DNA of 64,000 nt from Aureococcus anophagefferens. Taxonomy: Eukaryota; Sar; Pelagophyceae; Pelagomonadales; Pelagomonadaceae. Below are positions 27,191-36,926 of this stretch, one piece after another (positions within the stretch are counted from its first letter, which is position 1; each line of letters opens with the position of its first letter). The notes beneath the pieces were generated by a model. The model searched no databases, had not been told where the DNA came from, and saw nothing but the letters and a program-made list of their open reading frames with translations. Location of the stretch: the NCBI RefSeq assembly GCF_000186865.1, contig NW_008705570.1:777044-841043 (forward strand). The letters are read 5' to 3'. A program made the position numbers and the translations under genes.

Positions 27191-28933
27191 TTATGATATA
27201 TCGAGCCCGAGCGTCGGCTTCGGCGCCGACGTCGTCGACGGCGCGTAGGACGACGGCGCGGGCGACGCGGACGGGAACGCCGAGAAGTCGGACGCGCCCA
27301 TCGAGAACCCGGACGGCCGGAACGTCTCCGCCGTCGGCGCCGCCGACGGCGGCGTCGACAGCGACGGGCAGACCGACGGCTTCGGCTGGTCGCCCATGCC
27401 CACGTCCGTCGGCCGCAGCGTGATCCGGGTCGGCGCGGCCGTCGTCGGCGCCGGGATCGGCGCGTCCGTCGGCGCGGGCGTCGGCGCGACCGTCGGGCCG
27501 GCCGTCGTCGGCACGGCGCTCTGCATGACCGACGGCGCGTAGGACGAGGGCGCGGCCGACGACGGCAGCGCCGTCGGCGCGGGCGTCGGCGCGGGCGTCG
27601 GCGGGACCGACGGCGCGGGCGTCGGCCCGTAGGTGGCGGCCGGCACGGACGGCGGCTTCGTGACGACGGCCGACGGCGGCGCCGTCGGCTTCGACACGGG
27701 CATGGACGACGGAGCCGCCGACTGGGAAACCGTCGGCGCGTAGCTCGGCGCGCCCGGGACCGTCGGCGCCGGTATCAGCGGCGTCGGCGCGGCCGTCGGC
27801 GACCCGTCCGTCGGCGCGTAGCTCGGCGAGGGCGACGTCCGCGGGCCCGTGGGCGCGGCGGTCGGCCGCGGCGCGGGCAGGGACGTCGGTCCCGCGGTGG
27901 GGACGACGGACGACGGCAACGACGAGGGCTCGGGCGACGGCATCGGCGTCGGATCCCACGTGTCCGTGGGGCGTATGGAGTAGGACGGTGCGGCGGACGG
28001 CGGCGGCGTCGGCCGCGGCAGCGGCGGCATCGTCGGCGCGCTGCTCGTCGGCGCCGGTTCCGTCGGCCGAGGCGTCGGCGCGGGCGAATAAAAGGTGGGG
28101 CTCGGCGCGGGCCGCGGCGACGGCGCGGGGGACGGCGCGGGCGTCGTCGGCGCGTAGGTCGGCGGCGCCGAGTCGTACGCGAACGTCGTCGGGAAGTAGG
28201 TCGGCGCCTTGGACGGCTTGTACGAGGGTTCGTGCGACGGGTTGGGCGTCGGCCGCTTCGTCGGCCGCGGCGTCGGCGCGGACGACGGCGACGGCGACGG
28301 GTCGCCGGGCGTCGGCCGCGGCGTCGGCCGCGGCTGCGGCGCCTCCGTCGTCGGCACGGACGTGGGCACGGGCGTCGGCTCGGGCAGCGGCGGCTTCGTC
28401 GGCGCGGCCGACGGCCGCGGCGACGGCTCCGCCGTCGTCGGCGCGCGCGAATACGTCGGCGCGGGCGACACCGTGGGCTCGTGGCTCGTCGGCGCGTCGG
28501 GCAACAAGGGCGAGGGGAACATGGTCGCCGACGGCGACGGCGTCAGCGGCGTCGGCCGATGCGTCGTCGGCGCGTCGAAGCGAAGCGTCGACGGCGGCGC
28601 CGTGAAACTGTCGCCGTCCGTGTTCGGCGCGTTCTCGCCGAAGCTGTCGCCGTCGGCGCTCGAGTCCGTGCCCCAGAGAATCACGCTCAGGCGCGCCGTC
28701 GTCGCGCGTCGATCGGACGACGCGGCGAGGCGGCTGCCGACGAGGGCGAGCGTCAGCGCGGCGCAAAAGGCGGCGGCTCGTCGCTTGCCGCGTCGTCTCC
28801 GGTGGCCGGGCGCGGATCGTCCGTCCGGCGCCCGCGCCGCCGCGGCGTCGGCGTCGGCCGCCGGCCCGATCGGCGCGTAGCCGTCGGGCGCCGCCATCGG
28901 GGCAGCCCCGGCGTCTGCCAATAAATTCAACAT
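27191..28933 (-). CDS. Pro/Thr-repeat surface protein with single membrane anchor
   Basis: A 580-residue frame. The ATG at 28933 or the in-frame one at 28897 could be used. A basic cytosolic stretch (RRRRGKRRAAA) precedes one hydrophobic helix at about residues 53-70, giving a type II-like anchor or uncleaved signal. Then about 430 residues of irregular PT/PS/AP repeats follow (many copies of APTxxPT, PTPxPT and SYAPT). Such Pro/Thr/Ser-rich stalks are typical of heavily O-glycosylated or hydroxyproline-type cell-surface proteins in algae. No globular domain is seen. It is head-to-head with the PDZ-like gene, with 192 bp between starts. Simple-repeat composition makes its antisense frames open too; those are shadows. 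Confidence 0.7.
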   Translation of the reverse strand: MLNLLADAGAAPMAAPDGYAPIGPAADADAAAARAPDGRSAPGHRRRRGKRRAAAFCAALTLALVGSRLAASSDRRATTARLSVILWGTDSSADGDSFGENAPNTDGDSFTAPPSTLRFDAPTTHRPTPLTPSPSATMFPSPLLPDAPTSHEPTVSPAPTYSRAPTTAEPSPRPSAAPTKPPLPEPTPVPTSVPTTEAPQPRPTPRPTPGDPSPSPSSAPTPRPTKRPTPNPSHEPSYKPSKAPTYFPTTFAYDSAPPTYAPTTPAPSPAPSPRPAPSPTFYSPAPTPRPTEPAPTSSAPTMPPLPRPTPPPSAAPSYSIRPTDTWDPTPMPSPEPSSLPSSVVPTAGPTSLPAPRPTAAPTGPRTSPSPSYAPTDGSPTAAPTPLIPAPTVPGAPSYAPTVSQSAAPSSMPVSKPTAPPSAVVTKPPSVPAATYGPTPAPSVPPTPAPTPAPTALPSSAAPSSYAPSVMQSAVPTTAGPTVAPTPAPTDAPIPAPTTAAPTRITLRPTDVGMGDQPKPSVCPSLSTPPSAAPTAETFRPSGFSMGASDFSAFPSASPAPSSYAPSTTSAPKPTLGLDIS

Positions 28934-29125
28934 TCAGTGCATCTGGTCAGCAACATCGTCACGCAAAGGTCGAGGGCCGCTCCGCAGCGTCGCGGGGCCG
29001 GCCGTGTGCGCCCCCAGAGGACCCCGCGCCGGTTCTATCCGCGGCGCATGTACCCAACGGAGACGTGTTGCCGTTGAGACCGCTCAAAACGACGCCGTCG
29101 TCGCGCCGCACGCTCGTGAATAACC

Positions 29126-29881
29126 ATGGCTTCGCAACCTCCTCGCGGCAAGCCGCCGAAGCGGTTCCGCGCCGCCGCCGCGGCGCTCCGCGGCGACGCG
29201 CCGCCGCCGCCGCCGACGGCATCGTCGGTCCTCGACCGGGACCTCGGCGACGCGGCGGCGCGGCTCCTGCGGCGCGAGGCCGAGGCCGCGCCGCCGCCGC
29301 CCGCCGGCGGCGACGAGTTCCCGACGGCGATGGCGGAGCGGTCCGGCGGCAAGGTCGCGCTCCACAACGGGCGGTTCCTGCGGCGGACGCTCGCGGACAC
29401 GGCGGCGCACAACGCGCGGCTCAGGAACGCGCCCTTCGGCGCGGACCGCCGCCGCCGGAGCCCGTCGCCGCCGCCGCCGCCGCCGCCGGCGCCGCGGCGC
29501 GACGAGGGCCGGGGCCCGCGGCGCGTCGAGGTCGTGCTCCCCGACGACCGGGCCACGGGCATCCTCTTCGAGCGCGACGCGGCGTCGGGCCGGCCCGTGG
29601 TCCTGGGCTTCGCGGCGTCGTGCCGCGCGGCCGTCGTCGACGCGCTCCGGCCGGGCATGGTGCTGGCCAAGATCGCCGGCGTCCGGTGCAAGGCCATCGA
29701 CTACGCGCGGAGCCTCGAGCTCGTCCGCGCGCTCGAGAAGCCGCTCACGCTCGAGTTCGAGGCGCCCAAACGGCGCCGGTCGCCGTCGCCGTCGTCGTCG
29801 TCGTCGGGCTCCCGGCGCCGGCGGCGCAGGAAGGAGAAGAAGCGGCGCCGGCGCGGCCACGACGAGCGCTCGCCCGGGTAA
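29126..29881 (+). CDS. PDZ-like domain protein with RS-rich tail
   Basis: A 251-residue frame from ATG 29126. The N-terminal half is basic and Pro/Ala-rich. Residues about 130-215 resemble a PDZ-like fold (GILFERDAASGRPVVLGF, then VVDALRPGMVLAKIAGV), with the G-x-x-L turn and the hydrophobic strand spacing expected. The C-terminus is an Arg/Ser repeat (SPSPSSSSSGSRRRRRRKEK) like the tails of splicing-related proteins. A nuclear adaptor is one possible role, but this is inference. No membrane or targeting signal is evident. Confidence 0.6.
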   Translation: MASQPPRGKPPKRFRAAAAALRGDAPPPPPTASSVLDRDLGDAAARLLRREAEAAPPPPAGGDEFPTAMAERSGGKVALHNGRFLRRTLADTAAHNARLRNAPFGADRRRRSPSPPPPPPPAPRRDEGRGPRRVEVVLPDDRATGILFERDAASGRPVVLGFAASCRAAVVDALRPGMVLAKIAGVRCKAIDYARSLELVRALEKPLTLEFEAPKRRRSPSPSSSSSGSRRRRRRKEKKRRRRGHDERSPG

Positions 29882-30018
29882 ATGTATTGAAGTTTGCGCG
29901 TGAACTTCACCGTCACGAGACCGTGTTTGATGCATTCCTCTCCCAAAAACGCGAGAGAGACTCGTGACTGGCAGCCCCACTCCTCGCCCCGCCCTGCTCG
30001 TAGATCCTTCGGGGGACC

Positions 30019-33000
30019 ATGCGGGCGGGCGCCGCGGCGCTCGCCCTGGCCTGGGCGGCGGCCGGCCGGCCCGCGACCGTGGAGGTCTCGCCGCGCGGCG
30101 ACGCGCGGCGGCTGCGGGAGACGTCCGTCGCGGACCCGAGCGTGCCCGGCCGCGTGCGGACGTCCGCCGTGGCCGTCGGCGCCAACCTGAGCGGCTGCGC
30201 CTTCGTCGGCGAGGTCAACCTCGGGGCGACCATGGACATGGACGTCGTCTCCGACGCTTTGAACCACGGCGCGCTCGCGGCGGAAGCCTACCGGCGGCTC
30301 GCGGACGAGGCGAACCGGCCCCCGCGGTGCGGCGTCTACGTCAACGGCAGCGCGGGTCTCGGCCGCTACGCCGTCGCGGCCCACGTCTACGACGCCGTCG
30401 ACGGCAAGGGCGCCTACTACGGCGACGCGCCGCTGCGGCTCGCGCCGCGGGACCTCACGGTCGACGGCGCGGACCGCGCGTTCGCGACGCCGTTCCACGT
30501 GGACCCGGACCTCGACGTTTCGGGGCTCGTCAAGGTCGTCCCGACGAACAACTCCCTCATCATCTCCGCGCTGGGGCAGATCCTGACGGAGCTCGAGCTG
30601 TCGAACGTGACGTTCGTGTTCGACGAGAGCCAGGAGGACTGGGGCGGGGGCTGGGACGACGTCGACGCGTACCTGCTCGACAGCTGGGGCGTCGTCGCGA
30701 CGAAGCTGACGACGGAGGAGCTCGTCGCGGACGTCACCGTCGTGGACGCGTCCCACCTGCTCGTCGTCGCGTCGTACGACCCGGACTCGTGCGAGGCCGA
30801 GATGGACGCGCTCGACGCCGGCAGGCTCGCGCCCCAGGCCCAGCTCTTCGTGAGCTGCCTCGACGGCCTCTTCGCGAAGGAGATCGTCCGCGGCTTCGCG
30901 GGCCAGACGGAGCGGTCCTACGCGGGGCAGGAAAAGAGTGCGAAATTCCCAACTTCAAAGGCTCCTATCTCGGCCGTTTTCCACTCGTTTCGGCTGATTT
31001 TTGGACGAGCGATCATCTCTCGGAACGGTCTCGAAGCGTGGATGCTTTTTTTGGAACTCGCGCGCGCGGAACACTCATGTTGAAGCGAACTTGAATCACT
31101 CTTTTCCTGCCCAGGTCCTACGAGGTCGACGCGTGGCACGACCGCGTCGAGGCCGTCGACGGCCTCACGGGCGAGTCCGCGGGCACGCTCCTGGATCGGC
31201 TGGGCACGTCCTACGACCTCGACTGGGACCCGCTCTCCAGCGAGACGGCGGTCTACGCGCTCGCGGCCTTGTCCGCGACGCTCCAGGCGCTCGAGGGGTC
31301 CCTCGCGAGCGTGGACGCCGACGATCTGAACGCGCGGCTCCTCGCGTGGCTCGCGGACCAGCCGGCCGTCGCGACGGCGCTGGGCAACCTCACCTTCGAC
31401 GCCTCGGGCCAGGCGTCCGTCGCCCGCGCGCCCGTGAGCCAGTACACGGCCGAGGCGGAGAAGAAGCTCGTCTGGTACTACGGCGCGGCCGAAAGCGCGT
31501 ACCTCACGTGGGACCAGGCCGAGTGCGTCTACAGCCACAACTGCAGCAACGCGGGCGACTGCCAGGGCGACGGCACCTGCGCCTGCCGCGACGGCTTCAG
31601 CGGCGACGAGTGCGCCGTCAAGAACTGCGCGCCGGGCTCCTACTACACGGCCCCGTCCGGTAAGACCCCGACGGACCCGCCCGTCTGCGAGACCTGCGAG
31701 CCGGGCACGTTCACGGACGCCTACGGCTCCGACAAGTGCCGGATCTGCGACCTCTACTCGTACGCGCCGGACGCGGGCGCGTCGTCCTGCCTGAGCTGCC
31801 CGGCGAACTCGAAGCGCTACCCGCCGTCGGCCATCGACTTGGCCGCGCTCGCGTCCTTCGACGGCGACGCCATCTTCGAGTTCCTCATCTCGCACGCGAC
31901 GTCCGCGTCCCACTGCATCTGCGAGATGGGCACCTGCGAGGGCAAGCACTGCTTCCAGCCCCTGGGCGAGGATGGCGTCGCCTCCAAGTGCGACTTCACG
32001 GAGTGCGCCGAGCCCATCGCGGGCACGGGCGCGTACTCGCCCGCGGCGGCCGTCTTCGACGGCGCGATGACGTGCTACGAGTGCCCGAAGAACGCCTACT
32101 GCCGCGGGGCCTTCGACCTCCCCATCCCCGTCAAGGGCTTCTCCGGCGTGAGCACGGTCGACGTGTCCCGGAAGAAGTTGTTGACCTGGGAGCACCCGCT
32201 GCGCATGGACCGGTGCGCGTCGTACGAGGGCGACTGCCAGGGCAACTACAACTGCCCCGGCTCCAAGGCCCAGGGATCGCTGCTCTGCCAGGCGACGCGC
32301 GCGGGCTTCACGACCGTGGGCGACATGGTCATCGAGTGCCCCGCGGGCGCGACGGGCGTCGTCTTCCAGCTCCTGCTCTCGGGCGGCCTCGTCGCCGCGT
32401 TCTTCGTCGTGACGCACTTCTCCGACAAGTACGAGGCCGTGGGCATTTTTTTGACGCACGCGCGGTCCATCTCCATCATCGCCCAGGTCGACGTGAACTG
32501 GCCCAAGGACCCGCTCCTCGCGCTCTTCTTCAACTTCATGGCCGCGACGCAGTTCGACGTCGACATCGCGCCGCCGCGCTGCTTCTTCGCCAAGTGGGGC
32601 TTCATGGAGCGCATCTTGGTCCAGCTGTTGCTGCTGTTGTTCATGTTCGGCTTCTACTTTTTTTTCTCCTACCTGCCGACGTGGTACCGGCACCGCGGGT
32701 CCGGCCCGGAGCTCGTGCGCACGGCGTGGAACCACCTCCTCAAGTTCTGCATCGCGTCGCTCGTCATGACCTACCCGAGCTTGTGCGAGGTGTCCATCGC
32801 GTCGATGATCTGCAAGGAGTTCGACGACGGCGGCGCGTACCTCGCGCAGGACCTCGAGATGCGGTGCTGGACGGAGACGGAGCACACGCGGCAGCCAGGG
32901 CAGGACAAGAGAGCGAAATTCCCGACTTCAAAGGCTCCGATCTCGGCCGTTTTCCACTCGTTTCGGCTGATTTTTGGACGAGCGATCATCTCTCGGAAGG

Positions 33001-34912
33001 GTCTCGAAGCCTGGATGCGTTTTCCGGAACGCGCGCGCGCGGAACACTCACGTTGAAGAGAACTTGAATCACCCTTTTCCTGCCCAGGCGGCAGCACCGC
33101 GTCGTCGCGTCGCTCGGCTTCGTCATGACGCCGTTCCTCATCGGCTTCCCGCTGTGGATCTACGCCGTGCTCGTGACGAAGATCAAGCGCAACGAGCTCA
33201 TGTCGACGGACAGCCTCGAGCGCTACGGGCCCATGTACAGCGGCTTCAAGCCCCACATCGCGTGGTGGAGCGCCGTCGAGATCGCGAAGCAGCTCACGCT
33301 CGAGGCGCTGAACCAGATCCTGCGCCCCCTGGGCCCGGGCATCACGCTCTGGGCCTACGTGCTCATCCAGTTCATCCACGTCGTGTCCATGGCCGCCTAC
33401 GACCCCTTCCTCCACGCGGGCGAGAAGGGCCTCGAGAGCGCGCTGCTGTCGACGGCGGTCGTCGTCATCGCGTCGGCGAGCCTCTTCGCGTACTACGGCG
33501 ACGAGCCGAGCCGCCACGAGGAGCAGCACATGCTCACGGTGTCCTACATCGTCGACGGCTGCCTCATCGTGTGCCTCTACATCACCTACTCGGTGGTGAA
33601 GACGAACATCCGCGCGCGGAACTCCAAGGACAAGCTCGTCGCCAAGCTCACGGCCCTCTACGACGAGGTCCTCGCGGACAAGCCCAAGCCGAAGCGCGCG
33701 AGCCTGCTCGACAAGATGAACGACCTGAAGCGCCCGTCCATCAAGACCCTCGCGGACGTGCGGAACTCGCTGGAGGCGGTCGTCAAGGGCGACGACAACA
33801 CGGGCAACTACTTCGCGGACCCCGATTCCGAGTTCTACCAGACCTTCTGCTCCGAATGTTTCCTGAAATGGGTCGACCAGGCGGATCCGAAGGACCCGAA
33901 GACCAAGGAGCTCCTCGAGGACATCCTCTACGTCAACGAGCACCTGCTCGAGGCCTACTGCCGCGACGACGCGGAGTTCGGCACCTACGCCGTGTCCGCG
34001 GAGGCCGAGGTCTGGCAGAAGCTCATCGCCGCGTTTCCCAATTTGTTCGAGTGGCTCGTGACGGACCCCTCCGAGGCGCAGATCGCGGACTTCAACGCGC
34101 TCATCGAGAAGCTCGCGAGACTGCGGCGCCACTACGGCATGGGCTCCACGACGTCCGTCGACCCGGACTGGACCTTCCGGAAGCACTACGGCCGCCAGGC
34201 GCGGTCGCTCGCGACGACGGGCAAGTTCCAATCCGACGCGCCGCAGGACAAGCCCTTCATGCGCCTCATCCACAAGGAGGACCGCGCGACCATCGTCTTC
34301 GCGCTCTGCTCCGTCGACAAGGCCGTGCGCGAGCGCTTCTTCCGGCTCCTGTCGAACGTGCGGCTCGGCCAGTCCATGGACCCGCTCGACGGCGGCGAGA
34401 ACGTCCTGGAGCACTTCGCGCCGGACCCGGACTGCGACGCGGGGCCCCCGATGAGCCTGGAGCTGCCGCTACGGGGCGCGCAGGCGGCCCCGGGCAACAA
34501 GTCCGAAAAGCCGCACGCCTCCAAGCGCCGGCCGTCGTCGCCGGGTTTGGACGAGGAGAAAGACGAGGCCAAAAACCCGCCGCAGTTCCAGAAGCGGCGC
34601 TCGTCGTCCTCCTCCCGCAAGAGCCGCCGGGACCCGCCGCCGGAATCGGATTTATCAGAGCTGTCGGCCTTCTTTTTCTGCCGCGACGGCTCCCTCGGCG
34701 ACGACCTCAGGGGCCGCGCGCGTGTCGCCGCGCGCGCGTCGCCGCCGACGGTCTTCGGCTGCGACACCTACATCTGCGACGACTCCCACGACGCCCCCAA
34801 CGAGCTCAGGCTCGGCGCGCCGCCGTCGGCGCCGCCGAAGCGCCGCGGCAGCTCCCGGAAGAAGAAGCGCGCGTCGTCGGCGAAGGCGGAGGTCGCCTCG
34901 GACGTCCCCTGA
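30019..34912 (+). CDS. Giant receptor-like membrane protein, three exons made by two introners
   Basis: join(30019..30914, 31115..32887, 33088..34912) gives 1,497 residues in one frame; both introns are 200-bp introner insertions. After a signal peptide (ALALAWAAAGRPA), residues about 50-420 form a globular ectodomain with a PTNNSLIISALGQILTEL segment, reminiscent of type-1 binding-protein/ANF-like sensors but not certain. An EGF-like module follows at about 435-465 (CQGDGTCACRDGFSGDEC), then cysteine-rich GCC2/GCC3-like repeats, and a multi-helix domain from about residue 710. A long charged cytosolic tail (from about 1060) ends in Ser/Arg-rich sequence. The order matches the receptors at 14343-20416 and 51255-54829. 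A sensor or mechanoreceptor role is plausible; ligand and output are unknown. Confidence 0.85.
30923..31114 (+). mobile_element. Introner element, family A, copy 1 (192 bp)
   Basis: The ends are inverted repeats: GGGCAGGAAAAGAGTG at the left and CACTCTTTTCCTGCCC at the right. The 8-bp duplication GTCCTACG flanks it at 30915-30922 and 31115-31122. The intron runs from the left duplication's GT to the element's final CAG (30915-31114, GT-AG). Splicing restores Q-T-E-R-S-Y-E-V in frame. Confidence 0.95.
32896..33087 (+). mobile_element. Introner element, family A, copy 2 (192 bp)
   Basis: Ends are CAGGGCAGGA at the left and CCTGCCCAG at the right. The 8-bp duplication GCGGCAGC is at 32888-32895 and 33088-33095. 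The predicted intron 32888-33087 is GC-AG, because the duplication offers GC and no GT. Splicing restores E-H-T-R-Q-H-R-V-V. It lies in the membrane domain of the same gene as copy 1 and has the same orientation. Confidence 0.95.
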
Positions 34913-35257
34913 AATTCAAAATCCACACCCAGCCCCCTGTCCACCGCCGACGCAGTCGCGGCTTGAACCGCCGACCAACTCGCGGCCTGGCTATTTATAG
35001 CGCACGCTGCGCCTTCCCTGTACTCCTATTTTCTCGGGGGATGGCGTCGGCTCCGGGACGGCCCGGAAGTCGGCCCGGGGCCGCTGCCAGGCGGCCCCAC
35101 CCCCGCCAGGACCGACTCCTATTTTCTCGGGGGCTTGCGTCGGCTCCGGGGCGGCCCGGGGCCGCGGCCCGACCCCCGCCGAGACCCGGGGCAACACAAA
35201 CTCGAGCTCGAGCTGAGGTCGCCTGAGTTGTGCTAGCGAGCGCGGACCAGCTCCACG
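34913..35257. other. Intergenic promoter region with a tandem repeat
   Basis: A 345-bp gap between the receptor's stop and the Ataxin-2-like start. A TATTTATAG box-like sequence lies at about 34992. The tandem repeat at 35022-35188 fills most of the rest. No gene is seen. Confidence 0.6.
35022..35188. repeat. Two-copy tandem repeat (~93-bp spacing)
   Basis: ACTCCTATTTTCTCGGGGG starts at about 35022 and again at about 35115, each followed by GCGTCGGCTCCGGG and a GC-rich arm; the second copy is shorter. It sits upstream of the Ataxin-2-like gene and could carry duplicated promoter elements. Confidence 0.85.
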
Positions 35258-36040
35258 ATGGCGCCGCAAGACATCGTCAAGGCGCAGCGAGACCGCTACC
35301 TCTACGTCCTGAGCCTCCTCGTGGGCCAGAAGGCCGAGGCGGAGCTCCTGGAGAAGAAGACGATGACCGGCGTGCTCCACACGGCGACGCCCTTTAGCGA
35401 CATGCCGCACCGCATGGTGCTCAAGGGCGCGGCGGAGAAGGGCACGGTCGCGTCGCCCGCGTCTACCGTCGTCCTCGGCTTCGACAAGATCGCGTGCCTC
35501 ACGTTCTCCGCGCCGCGCATGCTCGGCGACCCGCGGAGCTCCGGGTTCCGGACCGACGGCGACATCGCGCGGCCGGACCGTGGCCTCGAGGGCCGCGCGC
35601 TCGAGCAGCTCGACAGCGCCTGGCTCTCCGCGCCCAAGGTCAAGGGCCCCGCCCAGCCCAAGGGGGGCAAGAAGTGGGACCAGTTCGAGGCCAACGAGCG
35701 CCTCTTCGGCGCGTCGACGGGCTACGACGAGAACGTGTACACGACGAAGCTCGACGATTCCGCGTTCACGCCGGCCCAGAAGGCCGAGGCCGCGCGCATC
35801 GCCGCGGAGATCGAGAACGCGACGACGTCGAACATCCACCTCGCCGAGGAGCGCGGCCAGGAGATCTCGACCGACATGGACGAGGAGGACCGCTTCTCGG
35901 GCGTCGCGCGGCGCCCGCTGCCCCCGGGGCTCACGGGCGCGCCGGCGAAGAAGGCGCCGGCGGCGCCCAAGGCGCCCGCGCCCGCGCCCGTGGAGGCGCC
36001 CGCCCGCGCCCGGCGGCGCGCCGCCGCCGCGGCGCCCTAG
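35258..36040 (+). CDS. Ataxin-2/Pbp1-like LSM-LsmAD protein
   Basis: A 260-residue frame from ATG 35258 to the stop at 36038-36040. The N-terminal ~80 residues read like the Lsm-type fold at the start of Ataxin-2 proteins (FSDMPHRMVLKGA). Residues about 140-215 match an LsmAD domain: WDQFEANERLFG, YDENVYTTKLD, then SNIHLAEERGQE. The tail is Pro/Ala-rich and basic. Ataxin-2/Pbp1 proteins bind poly(A)-binding protein and regulate mRNA stability, translation and stress granules. This copy is far shorter than animal or plant Ataxin-2 and lacks a visible PAM2 motif, so it may be a minimal version. Confidence 0.8.
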   Translation: MAPQDIVKAQRDRYLYVLSLLVGQKAEAELLEKKTMTGVLHTATPFSDMPHRMVLKGAAEKGTVASPASTVVLGFDKIACLTFSAPRMLGDPRSSGFRTDGDIARPDRGLEGRALEQLDSAWLSAPKVKGPAQPKGGKKWDQFEANERLFGASTGYDENVYTTKLDDSAFTPAQKAEAARIAAEIENATTSNIHLAEERGQEISTDMDEEDRFSGVARRPLPPGLTGAPAKKAPAAPKAPAPAPVEAPARARRRAAAAAP

Positions 36041-36143
36041 CCGCGCCCCGCGGCCCCCTAAGCTCCGAGAAAGCAGCCCTGTGCCTCGAGGCGGCCGTTC
36101 TAGGACGCGGTCCAGAGGCGGTGTTTTATGAACAGAGGATCCA

Positions 36144-36615
36144 TCACCGCCGCTTCGGCAGGCCGTCGCCGCCGGCGCACTTGGGCGACGCGGCGACGCC
36201 GTCGGCCTTGGCCCACTCCTCGGGCGTCTTCGCGGCGCCGACGGAGAGCGAGTGGAAGTCGAGCGCGCCTGCGGGAGATCGCGATCGGGGAAGGGCGGCG
36301 CGCGCGGCCTCGGGCGCGCGATCGCGGCGGCGGACGCCGCGGCGGACCGCCCGTGTCCTTGGTGATGGCCGCGGTGACCATGCGATGGCGCTTGATGAGC
36401 GGCTTGACGCCCTCGAACTGGTCGCTGACGACGATGACCTTGAAGTGGCTCTCGTCCTCGTGGCGGCCGTGGCTTTCGTTGAGCACCTCCAACACCGTCG
36501 GCGAAAACGTCGCCGCGAGCGCCTGCTCGATGCGCAGCTGCCGCGGGCCGGCGGCCCTGGCCATCGAGAGCGCCCGGCGGATCAGCAGGCTCATGCACAG
36601 GGCGACGAGGCGCAT
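36144..36615 (-). CDS. BolA-like protein, one 79-bp intron
   Basis: Exon 1 is 36615-36348 and exon 2 is 36268-36144, giving 130 residues. The GT-AG intron (36269-36347) joins KDTGG to ALDFHSLSV. The N-terminus (MRLVALCMSLLIRRALSMARAA) looks like a mitochondrial or organellar pre-sequence. The core RIEQALAATFSPTVLEVLNE, then HFKVIVVSDQFEG, and the C-terminal ALDFHSLSVGAAKTPEEW are characteristic of BolA, including the invariant C-terminal His of the FHSLS segment. BolA proteins pair with monothiol glutaredoxins in Fe-S cluster trafficking. Without splicing, the frame reads into low-complexity Arg-rich sequence. Confidence 0.85.
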
Positions 36616-36926
36616 CACAGGGCGACGGGCCGCATCGATGGAAGAGATGCAACACACAACATGGTGAAGTACCCGGAGCTATCTAGCTGAGCTCGGCCGA
36701 CAGTCTGGTGGGCAGGCTGGGCTGGGCTGGGCTGGGCTGGGTTCAGGCTGGGCTGGTGATTCGAATCAAGGCGACTCAGCGACTCGCGCGCGCAGCGACA
36801 CGCGCGCCGCCCGAGCGACTCTGGGCACCGCCCGAGCGCCTCTGGGCACCGCCTCGCGCCGCCGCATCCGCTCGCGTCGCCGCATCAGCCGCCGCCAGTG
36901 CGCCCCGCGCCAGATCACGACGTACC
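36616..36926. other. Divergent promoter interval with minisatellites
   Basis: A 311-bp head-to-head gap between the BolA and sugar-enzyme genes. It holds a GGGCT array at about 36711-36757 and two 21-bp units, CCGCCCGAGCG(A/C)CTCTGGGCA, at about 36807-36848. Nothing else is recognised. Confidence 0.7.
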